This document shows positions 34,263-42,316 of a stretch of 64,000 nt of DNA, one piece after another. The stretch comes from Ornithinimicrobium flavum (lineage in GTDB: Bacteria > Actinomycetota > Actinomycetes > Actinomycetales > Dermatophilaceae). Numbering within the stretch: position 1 is the first letter of the stretch; each line of letters opens with the position of its first letter. Location: assembly GCF_004526345.1 (NCBI RefSeq), contig NZ_CP038213.1:3038001-3102000 (forward strand). Reading direction: 5' to 3'. The position numbers were made by a program, and so were the translations under genes. The notes below the pieces were generated by a model. That model was not told the origin of the DNA. It did no database searches and saw nothing but the letters and a program-made list of their open reading frames with translations.

Positions 34263-36566
34263 GTGTGGTTCAGTCGCGGGTATGCCGATCGTCCACGGAG
34301 CGACTCCGCCCGCCTGACCGTCCTCACCCCGCACCTGCTCCGTGTCGAGTGGTCCCCCTCCGGACGGTTCGAGGACCGGGCGACCCAGGTGGTCCTCGAG
34401 CGGGACCTGGGCCCCGTCGACGTGCGGGTCACCCCGGTGGGCGAGGGCGTCGAGGTCGTCACCGAGGGTTTCGAGGCGGTCTACACCGGCGGGCCGTTCA
34501 CCGCGTCCAGCCTGTCCCTGCAGGTGCGCGGCGGCGTCACCAACTACCACTCGGTGTGGAGGTACGGCGAGCCTCCGCGGCCCGAGCGTGCGCTCGGGGG
34601 CACCGCCCGCACCCTGGACGAGGTCGACGGCCGCTGCCCGCTGGAGCCCGGCCTCCTCTCGCGGGACGGCTACGAGGTGCTGGACGACTCGGCGAGCCTG
34701 GTCCGCACCGGGCCCGCGGTGACCGACCTGAAGCCCCGTGAGCCCGGGACCGTGGACCTCTACGTCTTCGCCCACGGGCTCGACTTCCGTGGCGCGCTGC
34801 GCGACTTCCACGCGCTCACCGGCCCCGTCCCGCTGCTGCCCCGCTACGCCCTGGGCAACTGGTGGAGCCGCTACCATCCCTACTCCGCCGACGAGTACCT
34901 CGAGCTCCTCGACCGCTTCGAGGCCGAGCGGATGCCCTTCTCGGTCGCCGTGCTGGACATGGACTGGCACGTCACCGATCCCGATCCTCGCTTCGGCAGC
35001 GGGTGGACCGGCTACACCTGGGACCGCGAGCTCTTCCCCGACCCGGCCGGCTTCCTGACCGCGCTGCACGAGCGTGGCCTGCGCGTCACCCTGAACGACC
35101 ACCCGGCCGACGGTGTCCGCGCCCACGAGGAGGCCTACCCCCGGATGGCGCGGGCGCTGGGCGTGGACCCCGACACCGAGGTGCCGCTGTCCTTCGACGT
35201 CACGGACCCGACCTGGCTGCGGGCGTTCTTCGACTCCGTGGCCCACCCGATGGAGGAGGAAGGGGTCGACTTCTGGTGGATCGACTGGCAGTCCGGGCCC
35301 TACTCGCGCACCCCCGGGCTGGACCCCCTGTGGGCCCTCAACGAGGTCCACTTCAGCGAGCTCGCGTCCACCGGCCGCCGACCGCTGATCTTCTCCCGCT
35401 ACGCCGGGCCGGGCTCGCACCGCACCCCGCTCGGCTTCTCCGGCGACACCGTCATCTCCTGGGCCTCGCTGCGCTTCCAGCCCGAGTTCACCGCCACCGC
35501 CGCCAACATCGGCTACGGCTGGTGGAGCCACGACATCGGCGGGCACTGGGGCGGGGTCAAGGACGTCGAGCTGGCGGTCCGCTGGGTCCAGCTCGGGGTG
35601 TGGTCGCCGATCAACCGGCTGCACGCCACGGCCAGCGCCTTCCAGGGGAAGGAGCCCTGGCGTTTCGGCCCCGAGGCGCACGCCCTCATGGGCGAGGCCC
35701 TCCGGCTGCGGCACCGGCTCCTGCCCTACCTGGCGACGATGGCCGAGCGGGCCGGCGCCGAGGGCGTCGCCCTGGCCGAGCCGGTCTACCACCGCCACCC
35801 CGAACGGGACGAGGCCTACGCCCACCGGGCCACGTACTTCTTCGGCGCCGACCTGCTGTGCGCCCCTGTCGTGGAGCCGGGGGACCCTCGCACCGGGCTG
35901 GCCCGGGTCGACCTGTGGCTGCCGCCGGGCACGTGGTGGGACCTGCAGACCGGGCGCCGCTACCGGGCCGGGGAGACCGGTCGCACGCTGGCCGCATACC
36001 GCGACCTGTCCGGCACCGTCGCCCTGGCGCGGGCCGGCACCGTCCTGCCGCTCACGGCGGACCCGGTGAGCAACGGCGTGGACCTGCCCGCGTCCCTGGA
36101 GGTCAGGGTCTTCCCCGGGGCCGACGGCGAGCACGTCCTGGTCGAGGACGACGACGGACCCGCGCAGACCCGCCGGGTGGCGCGCACGCCCCTGCGCTGG
36201 GACGAGGCGAGCCGCACCCTCACGATCGGGCCGGCCGAGGGTGACCTGGAGGTGCTTCCTGCACGGCGCACCTGGAGCGTGCGTGCCGCCGGGCTCGTCG
36301 GCGAGCCGGTGCTCCACGTCGACGTGCCGGTCGGCGAGCCGCTGACGGTCCGGCTCGACGGGGAGGAGGTGCCACCGACCACGCTCGAGGACTGCTTCAC
36401 GATCCTGGACGCGGCTCAGGTGGAGCACCACCTCAAGGACGAGGTATGGCGCGTGCTCACCGCCCCCGGCACCTCGCCGGTGTCGTTGCTCGGCCAGCTC
36501 ACGGCGCTAGACCTCGACGCCTCGCTGCACGGGGCGCTGGTGGAGGTGCTCACCGCCAACGGCTGA
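34263..36566 (+). CDS. Glycoside hydrolase family 31 (alpha-glucosidase/alpha-xylosidase type)
   Basis: A 767-residue enzyme. The barrel shows SVAVLDMDWHVTD, the nucleophile region DFWWIDWQSGP and SRYAGPGSHRTPLGFSGD with the acid/base Asp, then SHDIGGHWGG. Beta-sandwich domains flank the barrel. No signal peptide is seen, so it should act on oligosaccharides inside the cell. The GTG at 34263 is used as start because later starts would remove family sequence. Substrate specificity (maltose, isomaltose, xyloside) cannot be fixed. Array C follows directly. Confidence 0.9.
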   Translation: MWFSRGYADRPRSDSARLTVLTPHLLRVEWSPSGRFEDRATQVVLERDLGPVDVRVTPVGEGVEVVTEGFEAVYTGGPFTASSLSLQVRGGVTNYHSVWRYGEPPRPERALGGTARTLDEVDGRCPLEPGLLSRDGYEVLDDSASLVRTGPAVTDLKPREPGTVDLYVFAHGLDFRGALRDFHALTGPVPLLPRYALGNWWSRYHPYSADEYLELLDRFEAERMPFSVAVLDMDWHVTDPDPRFGSGWTGYTWDRELFPDPAGFLTALHERGLRVTLNDHPADGVRAHEEAYPRMARALGVDPDTEVPLSFDVTDPTWLRAFFDSVAHPMEEEGVDFWWIDWQSGPYSRTPGLDPLWALNEVHFSELASTGRRPLIFSRYAGPGSHRTPLGFSGDTVISWASLRFQPEFTATAANIGYGWWSHDIGGHWGGVKDVELAVRWVQLGVWSPINRLHATASAFQGKEPWRFGPEAHALMGEALRLRHRLLPYLATMAERAGAEGVALAEPVYHRHPERDEAYAHRATYFFGADLLCAPVVEPGDPRTGLARVDLWLPPGTWWDLQTGRRYRAGETGRTLAAYRDLSGTVALARAGTVLPLTADPVSNGVDLPASLEVRVFPGADGEHVLVEDDDGPAQTRRVARTPLRWDEASRTLTIGPAEGDLEVLPARRTWSVRAAGLVGEPVLHVDVPVGEPLTVRLDGEEVPPTTLEDCFTILDAAQVEHHLKDEVWRVLTAPGTSPVSLLGQLTALDLDASLHGALVEVLTANG

Positions 36567-36569
36567 GGC

Positions 36570-36820
36570 CCACCCCCACCGGCCGCCCGCCCCCATCCCG
36601 ACCGACCGCTCCCCGTGGTTGCCCCCAGCCCCACCAGCCGCTCCCCGTGGTTGCCCCTAACCCCACCAGCCGCCCCCCGTGGTTGCCCCCAGCCCCACCG
36701 ACCGCCCCCCGTGGTTGCCCCCAGCCCCACCGACCGCTCCCCGTGGTTGCCCCCAGCCCCACCGGCCGCCCCCCGTGGTTGCCCCCAACCCACCGGCCGC
36801 TCCCCCGTGGTTGCCGCCAA
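36570..36820 (+). repeat. 32-bp tandem array C (7 units, forward)
   Basis: GTGGTTGC starts at 36615, 36647, 36679, 36711, 36743, 36775 and 36807, exactly every 32 bp, alternating with ACCGGCCGC or close variants. A degenerate extra unit precedes it from about 36570. The sixth unit has lost one base before and gained one after the second core yet keeps the 32-bp spacing. Linkers are C-rich and specific to this array. It occupies most of the 335-bp gap between the GH31 and SDR genes. Confidence 0.93.
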
Positions 36821-36902
36821 CGGGGTCGCTCCGCCTCGCACGCTCTCCAGGACCCACCTAGCGTGGACGGCAGACCCAATCCCGACGAGAGAGGTGCGGA
36901 GC

Positions 36903-37802
36903 ATGAGCGAGTCAGAGGTCGGCCGGCGAGCCGAGAAGATGACCAACGACAAGGGCGGCTTCCCCGCGCAGGAGCAGGAGCACCCGGGCAGCACGGCGGC
37001 GATGGACCCCGTGCCTGACCACGGGGAGGACACCTACGAGGGCACCGGCAAGCTGGAGGGCATGCGGGCTCTTGTGACCGGGGGCGACTCCGGCATCGGC
37101 CGGGCGGTTGCGATCGCCTTCGCCCGGGAGGGTGCCGACGTGGCGCTGTCCTACCTGGAGGCCGAGCAGGAGGATGCCGAGTCCACGGCCGAGTTGGTCC
37201 GCGCCGCCGGTCGCACCGCTGTCCTGTGCCCCGGCGACCTCATGCAGGAGGAGACCTGCACGAGCGTGGTCGAGAAGGCGGTTGAGGAGCTCGGCGGCCT
37301 GGACATCCTCGTCAACAACGCCGGCGCCCAGTGGGCTCGCGACGACAGCCTGGAGCAGATGAGCTCGGAGCGGATGGACCGGATCTTCAAGACAAACCTC
37401 TACGCGCTGATGTGGCTGACCCGCGCGGCTCTACCCCACCTGGGCAAGGGCTCCAGCATCATCAACGTGAGCTCCATCCAGGCGTACGAGCCCTCGACCT
37501 CGTTGCTGGACTACGCCGCGACCAAGGCCGCGATCAACAACTTCACCGTCAACCTGGCGGCCGAGGTGGGCCCGCGGGGGATTCGCGTCAACGCCGTCGC
37601 CCCGGGGCCGATCTGGACGCCGCTGCAGCCGGCCACCAAGCCGGCGAAGGCAATGGAGGAGTTTGGCGCCGACACCCCGCTCGGCCGGGCCGGTCAGCCC
37701 TCCGAGCTCGCGGGCGCGTTCGTCTTCCTGGCCTCCCCGAAGGACGCGAGTTACGTCTCCGGCACGGTGCTCGGCGTGACCGGCGGCAAGCCAGTCTTCT
37801 GA
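36903..37802 (+). CDS. SDR-family oxidoreductase
   Basis: A 299-residue NAD(P)-dependent dehydrogenase of the YghA/YhxC-like group. An N-terminal extension of about 45 residues with PAQEQEHPGSTAAMDPVPDHGEDTY precedes the Rossmann motif TGGDSGIGRAVA. Further motifs are NNAGAQ, the catalytic Ser in NVSSIQAY, and YAATKAA with the catalytic Tyr and Lys. Substrate unknown; relatives are linked to stress. A -10-like TAGCGT lies at 36859-36864. It is the single gene enclosed by inverted arrays C and D. Confidence 0.9.
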   Translation: MSESEVGRRAEKMTNDKGGFPAQEQEHPGSTAAMDPVPDHGEDTYEGTGKLEGMRALVTGGDSGIGRAVAIAFAREGADVALSYLEAEQEDAESTAELVRAAGRTAVLCPGDLMQEETCTSVVEKAVEELGGLDILVNNAGAQWARDDSLEQMSSERMDRIFKTNLYALMWLTRAALPHLGKGSSIINVSSIQAYEPSTSLLDYAATKAAINNFTVNLAAEVGPRGIRVNAVAPGPIWTPLQPATKPAKAMEEFGADTPLGRAGQPSELAGAFVFLASPKDASYVSGTVLGVTGGKPVF

Positions 37803-37896
37803 CCGATCCGCGCACGGCCGGGCGTCAGCAGCGCTCACCCGGACGCCCACGGCGGCGGCCCCTGCGGGCCGCCGCCGTGGGCTGCTCTCTCGAGGA

Positions 37897-38052
37897 GAGC
37901 AACCATGCCAGGCGGCCAGTCGCCCTCTGAGCAACCACACCAAGCGGCCGGTCGCCCCAGGGCCAACCACACGAGGGGGCCAGTCGCCCTCTGAGCAACC
38001 ACACCAGGCGGCCGGTGGCCTTGGGGCAACCGTGCGGGGCGGCCGGTCGGAA
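37897..38052 (-). repeat. 32-bp tandem array D (5 units, reverse)
   Basis: GAGCAACC-type cores start at 37897, 37929, 37961 (GGCCAACC) and 37993, exactly every 32 bp, with a fifth degenerate copy near 38024 (one base deleted). Each is followed by GCGGCCGG or close variants. It is inverted relative to array C and ends about 10 bp before the stop of the AMIN-like gene. Confidence 0.88.
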
Positions 38053-38061
38053 GTGTGGCGG

Positions 38062-38660
38062 TCACCACCGGTGCGCGACGTCGATCACCAGGCGCGACCC
38101 GGTGCCCGGGCCGTCGAGCACGAAGACCCGCATGGGCAGCCGGGCCCGGACGCCGACCCCGAAGGTGCTCCGCCCCTCGAACGACCCCGCCATCGCGACC
38201 TGCCGCAGCGTGTCGTACCCGGTGACGTCGACCACCCGGCCCCGGTCGCGCGGCGCGAAGGTCGCACGCCCGGCGGAGTCGTAGGCCGGGACCGTCACGT
38301 CGACCTGCAGCCTTGCCCCGCCGGCGAGCGGGACCGCCTGGCCGGAGCCGGGCGCGTAGACGGTGTCCACGTACCGCACGGAGTAGCCGATCTTGCTGGC
38401 CGGGATGCCGGCGACGTCGATCACGGTGCGGTCGAAGCAGGTGTGCCGCCCGGCGCGCACGTTGGTGATGGTGCCGTCACCGACGTGCGCGTCGGCGACG
38501 TTCTTGGCCAGCGAGCCCCAGGTCACCCCCAGCTGATGCCGGTCAGCACCGGCATCGGCGTGGTCGGTACGGCCGTCGGTCCCGCGGCGGTGGCGGGCGC
38601 GATCCCGCTGAGCAGGACGAGCGCGGCCGTGGCCAGCGCGGTCCGTCGTGTGGTCCTCAT
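38062..38660 (-). pseudogene. Secreted AMIN-like domain protein, frameshifted
   Basis: The frame from ATG 38660 encodes a signal peptide (MRTTRRTALATAALVLLSG ... ATAAG) and stops at 38525-38523 after LTGISWG. The mature domain (WGSLAKNVADAHVGD, VRAGRHTCFDRTVIDVAG, QVAMAGSFEGRSTFGVGVRAR) continues in another frame to 38062. WGS appears twice across the break and TGGGG flanks an apparent 10-bp duplication, which would explain the shift. Restored, it would be a secreted protein of about 195 residues with a beta-rich domain that often binds the cell wall. Function not established. Confidence 0.65.
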
Positions 38661-38792
38661 GGCATTCCCCTGCCTTGTCCGGACGCCCCGGCGGGACGTC
38701 TCGACAGGTATGTCGTGGGGCCGGGCGGGAAGGTTCAGGTCCGGACGACCAGCAGCGGCGGCCCGGGCGGTCCGTCGGCCGGCTGCACCCCG

Positions 38793-39422
38793 TCAGCTGC
38801 CCCGGTCGATCCACTCCTGCAGGTGCGGTTTCTCGGCCCCGATGGTGGTGTCACCGCCGTGGCCTGTGTGCACGACGGTGTCCTCCGGCAGGATGAGCAG
38901 GCGGCCGCTGATGGAGTCGATGATCGTGCCGAAGTCGCTGTGCGAGCGCCCGGTGGCGCCGGGTCCGCCCTCGAAGAGGGTGTCGCCGCTGAGGAGCACC
39001 CCCAGGTCGGGGACGTAGAAGCAGCACGCGCCCGGGGCGTGGCCGGGCGTGTGGAGCACCTGCAGGTGCACGCCGGCGACCTCGAGGACCTGCCCGTCCT
39101 CCAGGTCCTCGTCCCAGTCCCGGTCCGGGTGGGTGAGCTCCCACAGCGGACGCTCGGCCGGGTGCAGGTGGATCGGTGCCCCGACCTTCTCCTGCAGGTC
39201 GAAGACGGCGTCGACGTGGTCGCTGTGGGCGTGCGTGAGCAGGATCGCCCGGACCGTTCGTCCGCCCACGACCCGGACGATCTCCTCGGCGTCGTGCGGG
39301 GCGTCGAAGACCACGCACTCGGTGTCGTCGCCGAGCACCCAGACGTTGTTGTCGACCTCCCACGAGCCGCCGTCGAGCTCGAAGTGGCCGGTGGTGACGC
39401 CCTGGTCGATGCGTACGGTCAT
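38793..39422 (-). CDS. MBL-fold hydrolase, probable S-formylmycothiol hydrolase
   Basis: A 209-residue metallo-beta-lactamase-fold enzyme with THAHSDHVD (first metal ligands), [18 protein letters not shown] and a final His in [13 protein letters not shown], the glyoxalase II-like layout. Start 39422 overlaps the mscR stop by ATGA. In actinobacteria a hydrolase in this position is proposed to release formate and free mycothiol from the S-formylmycothiol made by the adjacent dehydrogenase. Confidence 0.9.
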   Translation of the reverse strand: MTVRIDQGVTTGHFELDGGSWEVDNNVWVLGDDTECVVFDAPHDAEEIVRVVGGRTVRAILLTHAHSDHVDAVFDLQEKVGAPIHLHPAERPLWELTHPDRDWDEDLEDGQVLEVAGVHLQVLHTPGHAPGACCFYVPDLGVLLSGDTLFEGGPGATGRSHSDFGTIIDSISGRLLILPEDTVVHTGHGGDTTIGAEKPHLQEWIDRGS

Positions 39423-40537
39423 GCCTTCTCCTCCTGGTCGAGGACGACGACGCTGCGGAGCACGTCGCCGCCGTGCATCTTGTCGAAGGCCGCCTCGACG
39501 TCACCGAGCCCGATCGTCTCGGAGACGAAGGCGTCGAGGTCGAAGCGGCCCTGGCGGTAGAGGTCGATGAGCATCGGGAAGTCGCGCGAGGGCAGGCAGT
39601 CGCCGTACCAGCTGGACTTCAGCGCCCCGCCGCGGCCGAAGACGTCCAGCAGCGGCAGCGTGATCTCCATCTCCGGGGTGGGGACCCCGACGAGGACGAC
39701 CGTGCCGGCCAGGTCGCGGGCGTAGAACGCCTGCCGGTAGGTCTCCGGCCGCCCCACCGCCTCGACGACGACGTCGGCGCCGTGGCCGCCGGTGAGCGCC
39801 TGGACGGCCTCGACGGGGTCGGTGTCCTTGCTGTTGACGGTGTGGGTCGCGCCGAAGCGGCGGGCCCCCTCCAGCTTGCGGTCGTCGATGTCGACGGCGA
39901 TGACCGTGGTGGCGCCGGCAAGCACCGCCCCCGCGATCGCGGCGTTGCCGACGCCGCCGCAGCCGATGACGGCGACCGAGTCACCGCGCGTGACGTTGCC
40001 CGTGTTGACGGCGGCCCCGAAGCCGGCCATCACGCCGCACCCCAGCAGGCCGGCCGCCACCGGCGAGGCCTCCCGGTCGACCTTGGTGCACTGGCCCGCG
40101 TGCACAAGGGTCTTCTCGATGAAGGCACCGATCCCGAGGGCCGGCGAGAGCTCGGTCCCGGCCATCGGGTCGCCGTCGGCGAGCGTCATCCGCTGCGTGG
40201 CGTTGTGGGTGGCGAAGCAGTACCACGGCTTGCCCTTGGCGCAGGCCCGGCACTGACCGCACACCGCGCGCCAGTTGAGGACGACGTAGTCACCGGGCTC
40301 GACCTCGGTGACCCCCTCCCCCACCGCCTCGACCGTGCCTGCGGCCTCGTGCCCCAGGAGGAAGGGGAAGTCGTCGTTGATGCCGCCCTCGCGGTAGTGC
40401 AGGTCGGTGTGGCAGACGCCGCACGCCTCGACCCGGACGACCGCCTCCCCCGGACCGGGGTCGGGCACGACGATGTCGACGACCTCGACCTCGGCTCCCT
40501 TGCTGCGGGCGATGACACCCTTGACGGTCTGGGACAT
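39419..40537 (-). CDS. mscR: S-(hydroxymethyl)mycothiol dehydrogenase
   Basis: A zinc-dependent class III-like alcohol dehydrogenase of 372 residues that oxidises S-hydroxymethyl-mycothiol, formed from formaldehyde and mycothiol, with NAD; the group also has nitrosothiol reductase activity. Catalytic zinc ligands ACGVCHTD and GHEAAG, structural zinc [15 protein letters not shown] and the NAD fold [14 protein letters not shown] are visible. Paired with the MBL hydrolase, it forms a formaldehyde detoxification operon. Confidence 0.92.
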   Translation of the reverse strand: MSQTVKGVIARSKGAEVEVVDIVVPDPGPGEAVVRVEACGVCHTDLHYREGGINDDFPFLLGHEAAGTVEAVGEGVTEVEPGDYVVLNWRAVCGQCRACAKGKPWYCFATHNATQRMTLADGDPMAGTELSPALGIGAFIEKTLVHAGQCTKVDREASPVAAGLLGCGVMAGFGAAVNTGNVTRGDSVAVIGCGGVGNAAIAGAVLAGATTVIAVDIDDRKLEGARRFGATHTVNSKDTDPVEAVQALTGGHGADVVVEAVGRPETYRQAFYARDLAGTVVLVGVPTPEMEITLPLLDVFGRGGALKSSWYGDCLPSRDFPMLIDLYRQGRFDLDAFVSETIGLGDVEAAFDKMHGGDVLRSVVVLDQEEKA

Positions 40538-40652
40538 CGGGGACCTCCTGTGGCCGGGGCTGCGTGCTGACCCTCACCGTATGCGGTGCCACCGACAGGG
40601 CGACGTGGGGGGCCACCTGCGCCGACCCGCCCCTCCCGCCCCCCGCACGGCG

Positions 40653-42241
40653 TCAGAGCAGGGTCAGCACCTGGGCGACGAGGATCTTGACGACCATCGC
40701 CACCGGGTAGACCATCGCGTAGCCCAGGGCGACCCGCGGGTCGTGACCGGACTGCTCCTGCGCCTGGGCGAGGATCGCCGGCTGGGTCTGGGAGCCGGCC
40801 ACGACGCCGGCCAGCCGGGACCCGGCCTGCCGCAGCCAGACCCGACCCAGGACCAGCAGGGCCACGGCGTGCAGGCCGCTGACGACCAGCCCGGCCCCGA
40901 CGAGCTGGAGCCCGAGCGGGTTGGCCAGGGCGTCGACGAAGGCCGATCCCGCCCGCCCGCCCGCGTAGGCGAGGAAGACGAGCAGCCCGATCTGGGTGAG
41001 CGTCTCGGCCGCCTGGTGCGGCAGGGTCCAGACCACCCGGCCGGTCCGCCCGGTGCGCCCGAGCACCAGCCCGGCCACCAGGGGGCCGGCCGCCTGCCCA
41101 AGCTCGAGGGTCCCCAGCCCGGGCACCGGCACCGGGACGGCTCCGAGGAGCAACCCGACCGTCAGCCCCAGGGCCAGGCCGAGCGGGTTGATGTCGGCGG
41201 TCCCGTGGTCGCTGTCGCCGAGGTAGGCCGCCACGAGCCGCATCTGCTCGCGGGGCGCCGCGACGCGCACCCGGTCGCCCGCCTGCAGGACGAAGTCGTC
41301 GGTGGCCAGGAAGTCCTGGTCCGCCCGCCCGGCCGGACACGGGTCGCGCGGGCCCCGAAGCGCTCGAACAGCTGCAGGTCGGCGACCGTCCGCCCGTAGA
41401 ACTCGCGCTGCGACAACACGATCCGGCGGTAGTCGACGTCGGTGCGCTCGGCCTCCAAGGCCTCCGGCGAGCGTCGCCCCAGCTGCTTGACCAGGTGCTG
41501 CAGCGCACGCTCCGGCCCGATGGCCAGCACCAGGTCACCTGGACCCAGCACCGTGTCGCCCTGCGCCATCCGGACCGTCCCGTCCGCGCCCTGGAAGCGG
41601 GAGAAGAGCACCCGCCCGTGGGGTGTCCAGCTCAGCTCGGAGACCGCGAGCGCGTTGTCGCGCTCGACCAGGATCGTCGCGTTGCGCACCGGCGAGGGCT
41701 TGGCCCGGTCGTCCGCGGTCGGGTGCCGGTCCCCGCTGCGCAGGGCCCAGGTGGCGGCGGCCAGCAGGAGGACCACCCCGCCGACGTAGGACATCGAGTA
41801 GGCGACGGTCGGGTCCGGCGAGCCGTCCAGCCGCAGGATGGCGGCCGCCAGGGCCGGGGTGTTGTTGAGCGCGCCCGCGTAGAGCCCCGCGACGGTGCCG
41901 GGTGTCAGGTCGAGCAGCCGCCCGATGCCCCAGGTGACCGCACCCAGGGCGACCAGCGTGCCCACGACCACGCTGACCGGGCGCAGGCCGGTGCGCAGCG
42001 AGGCGAAGAACGAGGGGCCGGCGGTGACGCCCACGGCATACGCGAAGACGGCCAGACCGAAGGTGCCCAGCACCTCGGGGAGCGCCAGCCGCTCGTCGGC
42101 CGCGGAGAAGGCCAGGGCGGTGAAGAGGACGGCGGCCGGCCCGAGGGAGACCCGGCGCAGGCGCACTGCGCCGACGGCGGTGCCGACGGCCAGCACCGCG
42201 AAGAGCAGCAGGACCGGACGTCCGGCGAGGAGGTCGACCAC
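40653..42241 (-). pseudogene. AAE/YidE-family transporter with TrkA-C domain, one-base frameshift
   Basis: The first part, from GTG 42241 (VVDLLAGRPVLLLFAVLAV), has about five helices with AGALNNTPALAAA and a TrkA-C domain (LSWTPHGRVLFSRFQ, GDTVLGPGDLVLAIG). The frame breaks in the GC-rich stretch 41321-41334. The second part (LATDDFVLQAGDRV, then a five-helix half with GPLVAGLVLGRTGRTG and SQTQPAILAQAQ) runs to 40653. Total architecture is that of aspartate-alanine exchanger-type antiporters; substrate unknown. A -10-like TAGACT (42255-42250) eight bases before GTG suggests a leaderless start. It is divergent from the acyl-CoA ligase gene. Confidence 0.78.
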
Positions 42242-42287
42242 GTGGGTGCAGTCTACGCCCGGCACCGGGAGCGCCTCGGCGCGTCCG

Positions 42288-42311
42288 CCAACCTACGGGA
42301 GCGTAGGTTGG
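42288..42311. promoter_or_regulatory. Perfect 10-bp palindrome between two divergent leaderless promoters
   Basis: CCAACCTACG-GGAG-CGTAGGTTGG is a perfect inverted repeat. Its right arm contains the -10-like TAGGTT (42304-42309) seven bases before GTG 42317 of the ligase gene, and the site lies about 35 bp upstream of the -10 of the divergent transporter. Shape and position are those of a TetR-type repressor operator. Confidence 0.65.
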
Positions 42312-42316
42312 GTGGC

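Noticed and set aside
36615..36902. N-terminal extension of the SDR protein into array C
   Set aside because: The frame is open through the repeat but encodes only SPTSRSPWLP-type repeats; ATG 36903 matches the family start and has its own promoter-like TAGCGT upstream.
23316..38052. The 32-bp arrays as CRISPR arrays
   Set aside because: There are no unique spacers: the whole 32-bp unit repeats without intervening variable sequence, and no Cas gene is visible.
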